From Streptomyces sp. AW19M42 (GTDB lineage Bacteria; Actinomycetota; Actinomycetes; Streptomycetales; Streptomycetaceae), in contig CBRG010000097.1 in NCBI GenBank assembly GCA_000470535.1, positions 1-64,000 on the forward strand: 64,000 nucleotides of DNA, in the 5' to 3' direction. A program made the position numbers and the translations under genes. Within the stretch, counting starts at the first letter, position 1, and each line of letters begins with the position of its first letter. The notes beneath the pieces were generated by a model. The model did not search any database. It was not told the DNA's origin and was given only the letters and a program-made list of their open reading frames with translations. Below, in pieces: positions 1-8,444 of the stretch.

Positions 1-1
1 C

Positions 2-1741
2 CCTGCCCCGGCCGCCGCCGAGGTGGCGGCGCGGGCCGAACGGGTGGCGGCCGCGCTGACCGGGCGCGGCGGGCCGTTCGCCGTCGTGCGCGCCGAGGAC
101 GGGCCGCAGGCGGGGGCGCTCGTGTACGCGGACGGGCCCAGGACGCTCCGTGAGTTCGTGGAGACCACCTGGGCGTTCGGGGACCAGCCGTTCCTGATCA
201 CGGAGGAACGCGGCTATACGTACGGGGAGTTCTTCGCCGCGGCCTCCGCGCTGGCCTGCCGGCTGAGCGGGGCGTACGGGCTTCGGCCGGGGGACCGGGC
301 CGTGGTGGCGATGCGGAATCATCCGGAGTGGCAGATCGCCTTCTGGGCAGCCCAGTTGGCCGGGCTGATCGCCGTACCGCTGAACGCCTGGTGGACCGAG
401 GGCGAGTTCACGTACGCGCTCGACGACTGCGGGCCGCGGGTGCTCCTGGTCGACGGGGAGCGGTTGCCGCGGGTCGCGGACTGGGCCCGTGACTCAGGGG
501 CGCGCGTCATCGTCTTCCGTGACGAGGAGCGCGAGACCCGTGGCGCGGAGCCGGCGGGCGGCGTCGAGTGGTACGCGGACCTGCCCGCGCCCGATCCGTA
601 CGCCGCGCCGCCCGAGGTCGAGATCCGGCCCGAGGACGACGCCACGATCATCTACACCTCCGGCACCACCGGCAGGCCCAAGGGCGCCGTCGCCACGCAT
701 CTCGCGCAGGCGGGTGCCGCGCGCAACCCCCGGTTCCACGCGGCGGCCTCCGCGCTCGGCCGCGGTGTCATCCCGGGGCAGGGACCGGCGCCCGTCACGC
801 TGCTCACGTTCCCGTTCTTCCACGTCGCCGCGTTCACCAGCTTCTACGCCGCGATGTCGGCGGGCGGCGCCCTCGTGCTGATGCACAGGTGGGACGCCCA
901 GGAAGCGCTGCGGCTGATCCGCGAGCACGGGGTGACGCACTACGCCGGGGTGCCGGCCACCGCGCTGCAACTGCTCGCCGCGGCCGCCCGGGAGACGGAC
1001 GGGCTGGAGAGCCTCCAGATGCTCAACACGGGCGGGGCCGCCGCCCCGCCGGATCTGGTGGCCCGGCTGACCGCCCGTTACGGAGAGCGGATCGAGCCGC
1101 GCAACGGGTACGGGCTGACCGAGACCAGCGGCGGCGTCCTGGCGAACTTCGGTGCCGAGTACCGGGCGCATCCGGGCAGCGTCGGCCGCCCGACCCCCAC
1201 CACCGAGGTGCGGATCGCCGGTCCGGCGGGGGAGGAGCTGCCCGAGGGCGAGGTCGGCGAGCTGTGGCTGCGCGGACAGGCGCTGGTGCGGGGCTACTGG
1301 CAGGACGAGGAGGCTACGGCGCGGGCGTTCAGCGGCGGCTGGTTCCGTACCGGGGACCTGGCAGTGGTTCACGAGGGCCGGGTCGGCGTCGTCGACCGGA
1401 TCAAGGACATGGTGATCCGGGGCGGCGAGAACGTGTACTGCGTCGAGGTCGAGGGCGTGCTGCACGGCCACCCGGACGTCGAGGACGCGGCGGTCCTGGG
1501 GGTGGCTCACCCCGTACTGGGCGAGGAGGTCGCCGCGGTCGTCCGGCTCCGCGCCGGTGCCGTGGCCACGGCCGAGGACCTGCGGGCGCATGTGGGCCGG
1601 AGCCTGGCCGCGTTCAAGGTCCCGGCCCATGTGCTGGTGGCCGGGGAACCGTTGCCCCGCAACGCCACCGGGAAGATCCTCAAGCGCGAGCTGCGCGGAC
1701 CCGTCGAGGAAGAGGTCAGGGGGCAGAGGTCCGGGGGGTAG
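2..1741 (+). CDS. Class I adenylate-forming acyl-CoA synthetase (5' end outside window)
   Basis: Fatty-acid/aryl-CoA ligase of the AMP-binding family; it would activate a carboxylate with ATP to an acyl-adenylate and transfer it to CoA. Counting from the GTG at 23 (572 residues), the P-loop-like A3 motif TSGTTGRPKG is near residue 215, followed by the YGLTET motif, the GWFRTGDL motif and the hinge DRIKDMVIRGGEN; the C-terminal catalytic lysine motif NATGKILKREL is present. The frame stays open upstream of the GTG to base 2, and family members often carry a little more N-terminus, so the true start may lie left of the window. The stop lies 13 bp from the end of the convergent protease gene. 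Substrate cannot be told from sequence. Confidence 0.9.
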   Translation, partial: PAPAAAEVAARAERVAAALTGRGGPFAVVRAEDGPQAGALVYADGPRTLREFVETTWAFGDQPFLITEERGYTYGEFFAAASALACRLSGAYGLRPGDRAVVAMRNHPEWQIAFWAAQLAGLIAVPLNAWWTEGEFTYALDDCGPRVLLVDGERLPRVADWARDSGARVIVFRDEERETRGAEPAGGVEWYADLPAPDPYAAPPEVEIRPEDDATIIYTSGTTGRPKGAVATHLAQAGAARNPRFHAAASALGRGVIPGQGPAPVTLLTFPFFHVAAFTSFYAAMSAGGALVLMHRWDAQEALRLIREHGVTHYAGVPATALQLLAAAARETDGLESLQMLNTGGAAAPPDLVARLTARYGERIEPRNGYGLTETSGGVLANFGAEYRAHPGSVGRPTPTTEVRIAGPAGEELPEGEVGELWLRGQALVRGYWQDEEATARAFSGGWFRTGDLAVVHEGRVGVVDRIKDMVIRGGENVYCVEVEGVLHGHPDVEDAAVLGVAHPVLGEEVAAVVRLRAGAVATAEDLRAHVGRSLAAFKVPAHVLVAGEPLPRNATGKILKRELRGPVEEEVRGQRSGG

Positions 1742-1753
1742 CGGTCCGGGGGA

Positions 1754-3031
1754 TCAGGGGCGGGTGACCCGCACCCGATAGTCCCCCTTGGAGTCCTTGT
1801 CGACCACTGATATGCGTATCCCGGTGGCCCGGTCGGTGAAGGTCTGGCCGGGCTGGAACGGGGCGTCGGAGAGCTCCGCGTGCACATTGGGCAGCCGGGT
1901 GCAGCCGCTGCTGTCCCTGGTGCTGTCCGCGACGGAGATGGGGCCCTGGCCGGTGTCGACGTCCGAGCTCACCTTGTAGATCAGTACGCCGGGACGGCAG
2001 ACGGCCTGGTCGTTGCCCGTCTGGGTCCGTACCTCCACCGCGTAACCGGACTCCGCGCTCAGCGGCACGAACGCCAGCTTCGTGCCGCCCCGGCCGGCCA
2101 GCGGCTCCAGTACGTGGTCGCTGGTGCCGGTCCGCGAGGCGCAGCTGATCTGGTCGTTGTCCAGCCAGCCGAGCTTCCACTTGTGCCAGCCGAGCAGGTC
2201 GTTGTTGGCTCCCCAGTCCTCGGACATGATGTCCCAGTGCCCGACCGAGCCGCCGCCCTCCATCGTGTAGAGGTCGGGGAGGCCGAAGACGTGGCCGTTC
2301 TCGTGCGGCAGGACGCGGTATCCGGTCTGGGAGTACGACCCCGAGCCGTCGTCCTGCCGGCTGTAGACGAAGGACGTGTTGGAGAGCGGCACACCGTCCG
2401 CGTACGGGGCGTCGTCGTTGCCCGAGAAGGTCACCGACAGCACGGTGTCCAGGGCGGAGGGCCCGGCGTTCGGGCTGACGAGAATGTTGACCAGGTCGTA
2501 CGCGCTGAAGTCCACCTTCGGGTCGGCGGCGGCGACGATGTCCTGGACGAGGTGGCGGTAGCCCGGTTCGTACGGTGATCCGCGCTCGATCCCGTAGCCC
2601 GGGAACGGCAGTGGCATCCGCAGCCAGGACTTCACCGGGGCTTCCGGTACGTAGGTGAGCCGTCCGTACGAGCTGGTGCGGAACCAGTCGGTGGTCTGCG
2701 GGAAGAACTCCGCGAGCCGGTCCATGGCCGGCTCGGTGCCCGGCGCGTCCGGGAAGTCCACCATCAGGTTGAGTGCGTGGATCTGGCCGGTGGAGCGGGC
2801 GTAGCCCGGCTGGGTCGGCATGCCCTCCGACATCTGTACGCCCATGGACGCCGATATCCGGCACGGGCCGATCCCGGCCGTTCCGGTGCTGGACACCGGA
2901 CCGGCGGAGGCCCGGCTGGGGAGGGGGAGCGTGCCGCTGGCCGAGGCCATTGCTGCGATGACCAGGGTTGTTGCCGCGCCAAGGATGACCGGGTGGCGGT
3001 GCTTGCGTATCCGGTGGCGGGGCTGCTGCAT
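1754..3031 (-). CDS. Secreted M6-family metalloprotease
   Basis: Predicted exported zinc metalloprotease of 425 residues. The N-terminus has a basic stretch (RHRIRKHRH) followed by a hydrophobic segment and Ala-rich cleavage region, a typical Sec signal peptide of about 45 residues. The zinc motif is HENGHVFGLPD, the HExxHxxGxxD form seen in M6 (immune-inhibitor-A-like) peptidases. A second family hallmark, MSEDWGANND, follows about 25 residues later. Such enzymes are secreted and degrade host or environmental proteins in other bacteria; the substrate here is unknown. The start codon is ATG. The upstream region is shared with a divergent TetR gene and contains a Crp-type palindrome. Confidence 0.85.
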   Translation of the reverse strand: MQQPRHRIRKHRHPVILGAATTLVIAAMASASGTLPLPSRASAGPVSSTGTAGIGPCRISASMGVQMSEGMPTQPGYARSTGQIHALNLMVDFPDAPGTEPAMDRLAEFFPQTTDWFRTSSYGRLTYVPEAPVKSWLRMPLPFPGYGIERGSPYEPGYRHLVQDIVAAADPKVDFSAYDLVNILVSPNAGPSALDTVLSVTFSGNDDAPYADGVPLSNTSFVYSRQDDGSGSYSQTGYRVLPHENGHVFGLPDLYTMEGGGSVGHWDIMSEDWGANNDLLGWHKWKLGWLDNDQISCASRTGTSDHVLEPLAGRGGTKLAFVPLSAESGYAVEVRTQTGNDQAVCRPGVLIYKVSSDVDTGQGPISVADSTRDSSGCTRLPNVHAELSDAPFQPGQTFTDRATGIRISVVDKDSKGDYRVRVTRP

Positions 3032-3158
3032 GAAGGCGCCTTCGGGGCCGCGGCAGCCGGCCGACCCTGGCTGCGCTCTGTCGATCAGCCTCTGACGGGT
3101 GCTCCGGGGCCGCGCGTTGGGTGCGCCGAAGGGGTGGGATTCTCCCGTTTCAGCATGA

Positions 3159-3174
3159 TGTGACTCAGGTCACA
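3159..3174. promoter_or_regulatory. Crp-type palindrome TGTGA-N6-TCACA
   Basis: The sequence TGTGACTCAGGTCACA is a perfect dyad and matches the classic Crp/Fnr-family consensus TGTGA-N6-TCACA exactly. It sits 128 bp upstream of the protease start and about 140 bp upstream of the TetR start, in the divergent intergenic region. Streptomyces encode a Crp homologue with similar target sites. Regulation of either gene by Crp is inference. Confidence 0.5.
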
Positions 3175-3203
3175 TGGGGCGGGGAAATAACCGGGGACCG
3201 TTT

Positions 3204-3236
3204 CCCCGTTTGCACACGTGTCCCCGCGAAACGGGG
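3204..3236. promoter_or_regulatory. Inverted repeat CCCCGTTT...AAACGGGG, candidate TetR operator
   Basis: Eight-base arms CCCCGTTT (3204-3211) and AAACGGGG (3229-3236) flank a 17-bp core containing GCACACGTGT. It lies 79-111 bp upstream of the GTG start of the TetR gene. The position suits an autoregulatory operator; a hairpin role in the leader RNA is an alternative. Confidence 0.35.
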
Positions 3237-3314
3237 AGGCAGCCCCCGGTTACGCGGAGAGGTCGCCGGAGTAACGCACCTACCAACAGCCACCGGAAGA
3301 GAAGGAGCGCCGTC

Positions 3315-3977
3315 GTGGACACCGTCACCCCCGCAGCCACCGGAACCGTGCGGTCGCGTACGCCCCGCCCGCGGGCCGACGCGCTGCGCAACCGGGAGCG
3401 GATCGTGACGGCCGCGCGCGAGATGTTCGTCGAGTTCGGGCCGGAGGTGCCGCTCGACGAGGTCGCCCGCCGCGCGGGCGTCGGCAACGCCACCCTCTAC
3501 CGGAACTTCCCCGACCGGGCCGCGCTGACCCATGAGGTCGTCCTCGCGGTCACCTCCCGCACCACCGACCGCGCCGAGGAGGCCGCGAACGAAGAGGGAG
3601 ACCCCTTCGTCGCGCTCAGCCGCTTCGTGCACGCGGCGGCCGACGAACGGATCGGGGCGCTGTGCCCGATGCTGTCCGGCGGCTTCGACAAGGACCACCC
3701 CGAACTGCTCGCCGAGCGGCGACGCCTCGAAGAGGCCGTCGAAGGACTCGTCGGGCGCGCCATGTCCGCGGGGCGCCTGCGTACCGACATCGCCGTCGGT
3801 GACGTACTGGTCGCCCTCTCCCAGCTCACCCGGCCGCTGCCAGGCATCGCCTGTATGAACATCGACCGGTTCACCCACCGTCACCTCCAGCTGTTCCTGG
3901 ACGGACTGGAGGCCCCGGCCCGGTCCGTACTGCCCGGGACGGCGGCGACCTTGGAGGACCTGCGGCGCCGGAGCTGA
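3315..3977 (+). CDS. TetR-family transcriptional regulator
   Basis: A 220-residue TetR repressor. The helix-turn-helix is in the first 70 residues (EVARRAGVGNATLYRNFPDR), the canonical TetR signature; the C-terminal ligand/dimer domain is of the type common in Streptomyces efflux regulators. The GTG at 3315 is chosen because GAAGGAG lies 8 nt upstream and homologues begin just before the Arg-rich segment; the frame is open further upstream but without a good ribosome site. The next gene on the same strand, 209 bp away, is a DHA2 drug exporter, which it probably controls. Confidence 0.88.
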   Translation: MDTVTPAATGTVRSRTPRPRADALRNRERIVTAAREMFVEFGPEVPLDEVARRAGVGNATLYRNFPDRAALTHEVVLAVTSRTTDRAEEAANEEGDPFVALSRFVHAAADERIGALCPMLSGGFDKDHPELLAERRRLEEAVEGLVGRAMSAGRLRTDIAVGDVLVALSQLTRPLPGIACMNIDRFTHRHLQLFLDGLEAPARSVLPGTAATLEDLRRRS

Positions 3978-4047
3978 CCGGCGTGCCGGGCTCCTGAGAC
4001 GGCTGCCCGGCCGCGCGTCCGCCCCGCCCGCCCACCCCACCCCGTTT

Positions 4048-4115
4048 TTCCCGACCCTCACCTCTTCCTGACCCTCACGTCTTCCCGACCCTCACCTTTA
4101 CGGGCCCTCACCGCA
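4048..4115. repeat. Four tandem 17-bp units upstream of the exporter
   Basis: Four head-to-tail 17-bp units of the form TTCCCGACCCTCACCTC (4048, 4065, 4082, 4099), the last one degenerate, occupy the leader of the DHA2 exporter gene. They are followed by several GGTTCACG copies (about 4120-4150). The unit length is close to two helical turns, so a protein-binding array is possible; replication-slippage minisatellite is the simpler view. No gene is visible between 3978 and 4186. Confidence 0.6.
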
Positions 4116-4186
4116 TCCACGGTTCACGGCCCGGTTCACGGTTCACGACTTCGCGCGCACGAACGCGCCCTTAGGTGGCTACTCCC

Positions 4187-5737
4187 ATGTCAAAAACAGC
4201 TGATATCCGACTCCCTGATCCGAGTCGCTGGAAAGCGCTGGCGTTCATCGCGCTCGCTCAGTTGATGGTCGTGCTCGATGCCACGATCGTGAACATCGCG
4301 CTGCCGCACGCCCAGACGGACCTGGGCATCACGGATGCCAACAAGCAGTGGGTCATCACGGCCTACGCCCTCGCCTTCGGCGGACTGCTGCTCTTCGGAG
4401 GCCGGATAGCCGACCTCTGGGGCCGCAAGCGCACCTTCGTCGTCGGTCTGATCGGCTTCGCGCTGGCCTCCGCGCTCGGCGGAGCCGCCCAGAACCAGGG
4501 CATGCTCTTCGGCTCGCGCGCACTCCAGGGTGTGTTCGGCGCGCTGCTCGCCCCCGCGGCCCTCTCGCTGCTCGCGGTGATGTTCACCGATGCCAAGGAG
4601 CGCGCCAAGGCGTTCGGCATCTACGGTGCGATCGCCGGTGGCGGTGGCGCCGTCGGCCTCATTCTCGGGGGGTTCCTCACCCAGACGCTGAACTGGCGCT
4701 GGACGTTCTTCGTCAACATCCCCTTCGCGGTCGTCGCGGCCCTGGGCGCGTACTTCGTGATCCGCGAGCCGGCCGGCAGCCGCAACCGGTCCTCGCTCGA
4801 CATCCCGGGCGTCGTCCTGTCCGCGCTGGGTCTGGTCTCGCTGGTGTACGGATTCACCCGCGCCGAGTCCAGCGGCTGGTCGGACGCGCTGACCATCGTT
4901 ACGTTCGTCGCCTCCGGCGTGCTGCTGCTGGCCTTCGTCCTGACCGAGTCCAAGGTCAAGTCGCCGCTGCTCCCGCTGCGCGTCCTGATGGACCGCAACC
5001 GCGGCGGCGTCTACCTCTCGCTGGGCCTCGGCGTCATCGCGATGTTCGGTCTGTTCCTCTTCCTCACGTACTACCTGCAGGTCGTCCAGGGCTTCTCGCC
5101 GATCAAGACCGGCTTCGCCTTCCTCCCGATGATCGCGGGCATGATCACCGGTTCGACGCAGATCGGTGCCCGGCTGATGACCCGGGTCCCGGCCCGCATG
5201 CTGATGGGCCCCGGCTTCCTGACCGCTGCGGTCGGCATGCTGATCCTCACGCAGTTGCAGGTCGACTCGTCCTACGCGGCGGTCATCCTGCCGGGGCAGC
5301 TCCTGATGGGCCTGGGCATGGGTACGGCGTTCATGCCCGCCATGTCGCTGGCCACGCACGGCATCGAGCCGCGTGACGCGGGTGTCGCCTCCGCGATGAT
5401 CAACACCTCGCAGCAGGTCGGCGGTGCGATCGGTACGGCGCTGCTCAACACCATCGCCGCCTCGGCCGCCACGGCGTACGCCACCTCGCACGCCGCGCTC
5501 GGCGCCACCGACCCGGAGCAGCTGAAGCTCCAGGCGATGGTGCACGGCTTCACCGGCGCCATCTGGTGGGCCGTCGGCATCCTGGCGCTGGCCTCCGCGA
5601 TCGCGGCGACCTTCGTCAACGCCGGCCGCCCCTCGATGACCACGACGTCCGGAGGTACCGGCACGGGTTCCGGTTCCGGTTCCGGTTCCGCCGACGGTGT
5701 CGAGGACGAGGTCAGGATTCCGGTCGTCGCTCACTGA
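4187..5737 (+). CDS. DHA2-family (EmrB/QacA) MFS drug exporter
   Basis: Membrane H+/drug antiporter of 516 residues with about 14 hydrophobic segments. The DHA2 motif LDATIVNIALPHAQ is in the first membrane span, and motif A (GGRIADLWGRKRTF) follows span 2. The C-terminal tail ends in a Gly/Ser repeat (GTGSGSGSGS) and is cytosolic. ATG 4187 is chosen over the in-frame GTG 12 bases earlier because AGGTGG lies 8 nt before it. The gene follows a TetR regulator on the same strand, the usual arrangement for an inducible exporter. A paralogue of the same family is at 11306. Confidence 0.9.
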   Translation: MSKTADIRLPDPSRWKALAFIALAQLMVVLDATIVNIALPHAQTDLGITDANKQWVITAYALAFGGLLLFGGRIADLWGRKRTFVVGLIGFALASALGGAAQNQGMLFGSRALQGVFGALLAPAALSLLAVMFTDAKERAKAFGIYGAIAGGGGAVGLILGGFLTQTLNWRWTFFVNIPFAVVAALGAYFVIREPAGSRNRSSLDIPGVVLSALGLVSLVYGFTRAESSGWSDALTIVTFVASGVLLLAFVLTESKVKSPLLPLRVLMDRNRGGVYLSLGLGVIAMFGLFLFLTYYLQVVQGFSPIKTGFAFLPMIAGMITGSTQIGARLMTRVPARMLMGPGFLTAAVGMLILTQLQVDSSYAAVILPGQLLMGLGMGTAFMPAMSLATHGIEPRDAGVASAMINTSQQVGGAIGTALLNTIAASAATAYATSHAALGATDPEQLKLQAMVHGFTGAIWWAVGILALASAIAATFVNAGRPSMTTTSGGTGTGSGSGSGSADGVEDEVRIPVVAH

Positions 5738-5760
5738 GTCGCTGACTGAGTCGCTGACCA

Positions 5761-5827
5761 CCCCACCGCACAGGCCTCTGCCCCGGTTCCGTCCGACGGA
5801 ACCGGGGCAGAGGTGCCTGCGGTGGGG
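5761..5827. terminator. Long bidirectional hairpin terminator
   Basis: A perfect 18-bp stem (5775-5792 with 5796-5813, arms beginning CCTCTGCCCCGG) with a 3-nt loop sits between convergent genes. An outer pairing of CCCCACCGCA (5761-5770) with TGCGGTGGGG (5818-5827) extends it. The position just before both stop codons suits a shared factor-independent terminator, without a U-tract as is common in Streptomyces. Confidence 0.8.
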
Positions 5828-5836
5828 TGGGGCGGG

Positions 5837-6340
5837 TCAGCGGAGCCAGGGCAGGTCGGCGTTGGTGCCCTCCGGCTGCAGCCCGGCCGCGACGACCCGC
5901 ATGATCTCCCCGAGCGAGCGCACCTGCTCGGGGGTGAGGCGGTCGAACATGGTCTGGCGTACGGCGCTGACGTGGCCCGGTGCCGAGCGGCGGAGCATCT
6001 CGTGGCCCTCCTCGGTGAGGACCGCGTTCTGGCCGCGCTTGTCGGACGGGCAGTCCTCGCGGCGCAACCAGCCGCTCTTCTCCAGCCGGGCGACGGCGTG
6101 CGAGAGCCGGGAGCGGGTGATCTTGGCGTCCTTGGCCAGCTCGGTCATCCGCTTCTGGTGGCGGGGTGCCTGGGAGAGCTGGACGAGCAGCCCGTAGTAG
6201 ATGTGCGGCATACCGGCATCGCGCTGCAACTGGCGGTCGAGGTGATCCTCCAGGAGCGTGGCGGCGTGGAGGTACGCCTGCCAGACGCTCTGTTCTTCGT
6301 CGGTGAGCCAGCGCGGCGCACCGGTGGATGCCGTGGTCAT
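5837..6340 (-). CDS. MarR-family transcriptional regulator
   Basis: A 167-residue winged-helix regulator of the MarR family. Residues around 55-120 carry the HTH and wing (MTELAKDAKITRSRLSHAVARLEKSGWL followed by the DKRGQNAVLTEEG wing), with dimerisation helices at both ends. ATG 6340 is preferred over an in-frame GTG at 6349 because GTGGAG precedes it. The gene is divergent from a DODA-type dioxygenase gene, and two direct repeats in the shared promoter are candidate operators. MarR proteins in this setting usually repress the divergent gene until a phenolic or oxidising ligand binds; that is inference. Confidence 0.88.
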   Translation of the reverse strand: MTTASTGAPRWLTDEEQSVWQAYLHAATLLEDHLDRQLQRDAGMPHIYYGLLVQLSQAPRHQKRMTELAKDAKITRSRLSHAVARLEKSGWLRREDCPSDKRGQNAVLTEEGHEMLRRSAPGHVSAVRQTMFDRLTPEQVRSLGEIMRVVAAGLQPEGTNADLPWLR

Positions 6341-6362
6341 GTACTCCACTGTACGACCTTTT

Positions 6363-6421
6363 CTTGAAAGTTGAACTAGATAGAGCTAAGGTCTCCGAAC
6401 GTAGGAACTTGAAGGTTAAAG
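6363..6421. promoter_or_regulatory. Paired direct repeats, candidate MarR operators
   Basis: CTTGAAAGTTGAAC (6363-6376) and CTTGAAGGTTAAAG (6408-6421) are two related 14-mers 45 bp apart between the divergent MarR and dioxygenase genes. Both contain the CTTGAA...GTT pattern, similar to the TTGAA/TTCAA half-sites recognised by several MarR repressors. The region is notably AT-rich for this genome. Confidence 0.45.
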
Positions 6422-6484
6422 AAGTATTCCTTCTGAAAGTCCCAGTAGAAGGCTTACCTTGAGCAGCAGTGGATGGGGAGTGCC

Positions 6485-7267
6485 ATGACAGTCACCGCGG
6501 AGCGCATGCCCGCCCTCTACCTCTCCCACGGCGCCCCGCCGCTGGCCGACGACCCGGTCTGGCCCGGGGAGCTGGCCGCGTGGTCCGCCGGGCTGCCCCG
6601 GCCCACCGCCGTCCTGATGGTCTCGGCCCACTGGGAGGAGGCCCCGCTCGCCCTCGGCGCCACCGAGACGATTCCGCTCGTTCACGACTTCTGGGGCTTC
6701 CCCGAGCACTACTACCAGGTGCGGTACGCCGCCCCCGGCGCACCGCAGCTCGCCGAGAGCGTGCGCAAGCTGCTGCGCGGCGCCGGTACGCCGGTCCAGG
6801 ACGTCCCGCGCCGCGGCCTCGACCACGGGGCGTACGTCCCGCTGGTGGAGATGTTCCCGGCGGCCGACCTCCCGGTCCTCCAGATCTCCATGCCGACGCT
6901 GGATCCGCAGAAGCTGATGGACATCGGCCGCAAGCTCGCGCCGCTGCGCGACGAGGGCGTCCTGATCGTCGGCAGCGGCTTCTTCACCCACAACCTGGCC
7001 GCTCTGCGGCATCCGGGCGGCGGCACCCCCGGCTGGTCGGCGGAGTTCGACGACTGGGGGAGCCGCGCACTCCGGGCGCAGGACATCGACGCCCTGCTGG
7101 ACTTCGAGAACAAGTCCCCGGCGGGCCGGCTCGCCCACCCGCGCACCGAGCACTTCGCCCCGCTCTTCGTGACGCTGGGCGCCGCCGAGCAGGAGCTGGA
7201 CCAGGGGCGCAGCGTGATCGACGGGTTCTGGATGGGGCTGGCCAAGCGCTCGGTGCAGTACGGCTAG
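6485..7267 (+). CDS. DODA-type (LigB/YgiD) extradiol dioxygenase
   Basis: A 260-residue class III extradiol dioxygenase of the 4,5-DOPA dioxygenase/YgiD type. Zn/Fe-binding histidines are recognisable in LSHGAPP near residue 14, SAHWEE near residue 46 and GSGFFTHNL in the C-terminal half. The family cleaves catechol rings, but many bacterial members have unknown substrates. ATG 6485 is chosen since GGGGAG lies directly upstream; an in-frame ATG 12 bases earlier is weaker. The divergent MarR gene suggests induction by an aromatic compound or quinone stress. Confidence 0.87.
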   Translation: MTVTAERMPALYLSHGAPPLADDPVWPGELAAWSAGLPRPTAVLMVSAHWEEAPLALGATETIPLVHDFWGFPEHYYQVRYAAPGAPQLAESVRKLLRGAGTPVQDVPRRGLDHGAYVPLVEMFPAADLPVLQISMPTLDPQKLMDIGRKLAPLRDEGVLIVGSGFFTHNLAALRHPGGGTPGWSAEFDDWGSRALRAQDIDALLDFENKSPAGRLAHPRTEHFAPLFVTLGAAEQELDQGRSVIDGFWMGLAKRSVQYG

Positions 7268-7306
7268 GTGTACTGACCCGTGAGGTTGGGGACGCGGCTG
7301 GCGGGC

Positions 7307-8347
7307 TCAGAGCACCGGAGGGTTCAGCTCGATCGAGCGGAGCGCGGCCGCCAGCGCGGCCGGGCCCCCGACGTCCAGCGCGGTGTCGGTGAACTTGATG
7401 GTGTGGTCGTCACCGTGTGCGGCGGCCCGCGCGAAGACCTCCTCCGGGATCAGCCCCTCCGGCGCGGCCGGGTAGCCGGCGGCCCGCGCCGGGGCGTACG
7501 CGGCGGTGACCGCCGCGCTGGCCGCCCACGCGGCGTCCAGGCTCGGCGCCCACAGGTCCCGGGGGAGCGCGGGCAGCGTACGCAGTACGGCGTTGGGCGC
7601 GGTCGCGGCGTGCACCAGCATGACCGGCGAGCCGTGCGCGTACGCCGCGTACCGGTGGGTCGCGGCGCGCACCAGCTCCTCCAGCCGGGTACGGGCGAGG
7701 TCCGGGTCCGTCACGGGCTGCTGCGGCCCCACCGGGAGCGCGGTGAGCTCCCCCAGCCGTTCCAGGATGCCGCCGCTCTGGTCCGGCACCCGGTCCACGG
7801 CGTCCAGCGCGGCGGCCGCGCCGGTTGCCGGGGCGAGCGGGGCCAGCGGCGGCAGCGGCCGGTGGCGGGCCGCCCAGTAGCCGAGGCCGTGGGCGAGCTC
7901 CGCGACGCGGGGCGCGTTCTCGCCGGAGGCCAGCAGCGTGCGTACGCAGTGGCCGACCCGGATCACCGGGTGCGTGGCGCCGGCCGCGATGCCGGGTAGC
8001 AGCCGGGGCCACCACTCGGCGAGGACCTCGCGCCAGGGCCGGTCGGCCGTCTCCCGCTCGAAGTGCGCCGTCCAGTCGGCGATGCGGCGGGGGGCGCCCC
8101 GGGCCTCGCGCCAGTTGTCCGGGGTCACCTCGGTGAACCGGTCCGGCATGTTCTCCAGCTTCGCCCGGTAGTGGTCCAGCCAGCGGTGCACGCCGGGCGC
8201 CTGGCCGTGGCGCACCAGCGCCTCGACCGCCATCGGGGCGTGATTGCTCAGCCAGCCGTTCCGCTCGGGGCCGAAGGAGTGAAGCCGTTCCAGTGCCTCG
8301 TCGAGCGTGCCGGAGGTATCGGGTGAGTTGCGCGTCGTGTCGTCCAT
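7307..8347 (-). CDS. Questin-oxidase-like protein (DUF4243 family)
   Basis: A 346-residue protein resembling the questin oxidase family, best known from fungal anthraquinone pathways where it opens a ring by Baeyer-Villiger-type oxidation. Recognisable features are the N-terminal NGWLSNHAPMAVEAL segment and THPVIRVGHCVRTL, which carries the conserved His pair seen in bacterial members. There is no nucleotide-binding motif or signal peptide. It is a single gene with no partner on either side. The role in Streptomyces is not established; the family assignment rests on recalled sequence pattern. Confidence 0.75.
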   Translation of the reverse strand: MDDTTRNSPDTSGTLDEALERLHSFGPERNGWLSNHAPMAVEALVRHGQAPGVHRWLDHYRAKLENMPDRFTEVTPDNWREARGAPRRIADWTAHFERETADRPWREVLAEWWPRLLPGIAAGATHPVIRVGHCVRTLLASGENAPRVAELAHGLGYWAARHRPLPPLAPLAPATGAAAALDAVDRVPDQSGGILERLGELTALPVGPQQPVTDPDLARTRLEELVRAATHRYAAYAHGSPVMLVHAATAPNAVLRTLPALPRDLWAPSLDAAWAASAAVTAAYAPARAAGYPAAPEGLIPEEVFARAAAHGDDHTIKFTDTALDVGGPAALAAALRSIELNPPVL

Positions 8348-8444
8348 GCCTCATCACGCTAGGCACCGCGACCGCTCTCCGTAACGGGCTGCGGACCCAG
8401 GGAGATCCCCGGCTCCGGTCCTAGGGAGGTACCCGGCTCACGTC

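Noticed and set aside
494..1630. Long open frames antisense to the acyl-CoA ligase and to most other genes
   Set aside because: High-GC DNA produces long non-coding open frames; those frames lack protein-family character, ribosome sites and G/C bias at position 3.
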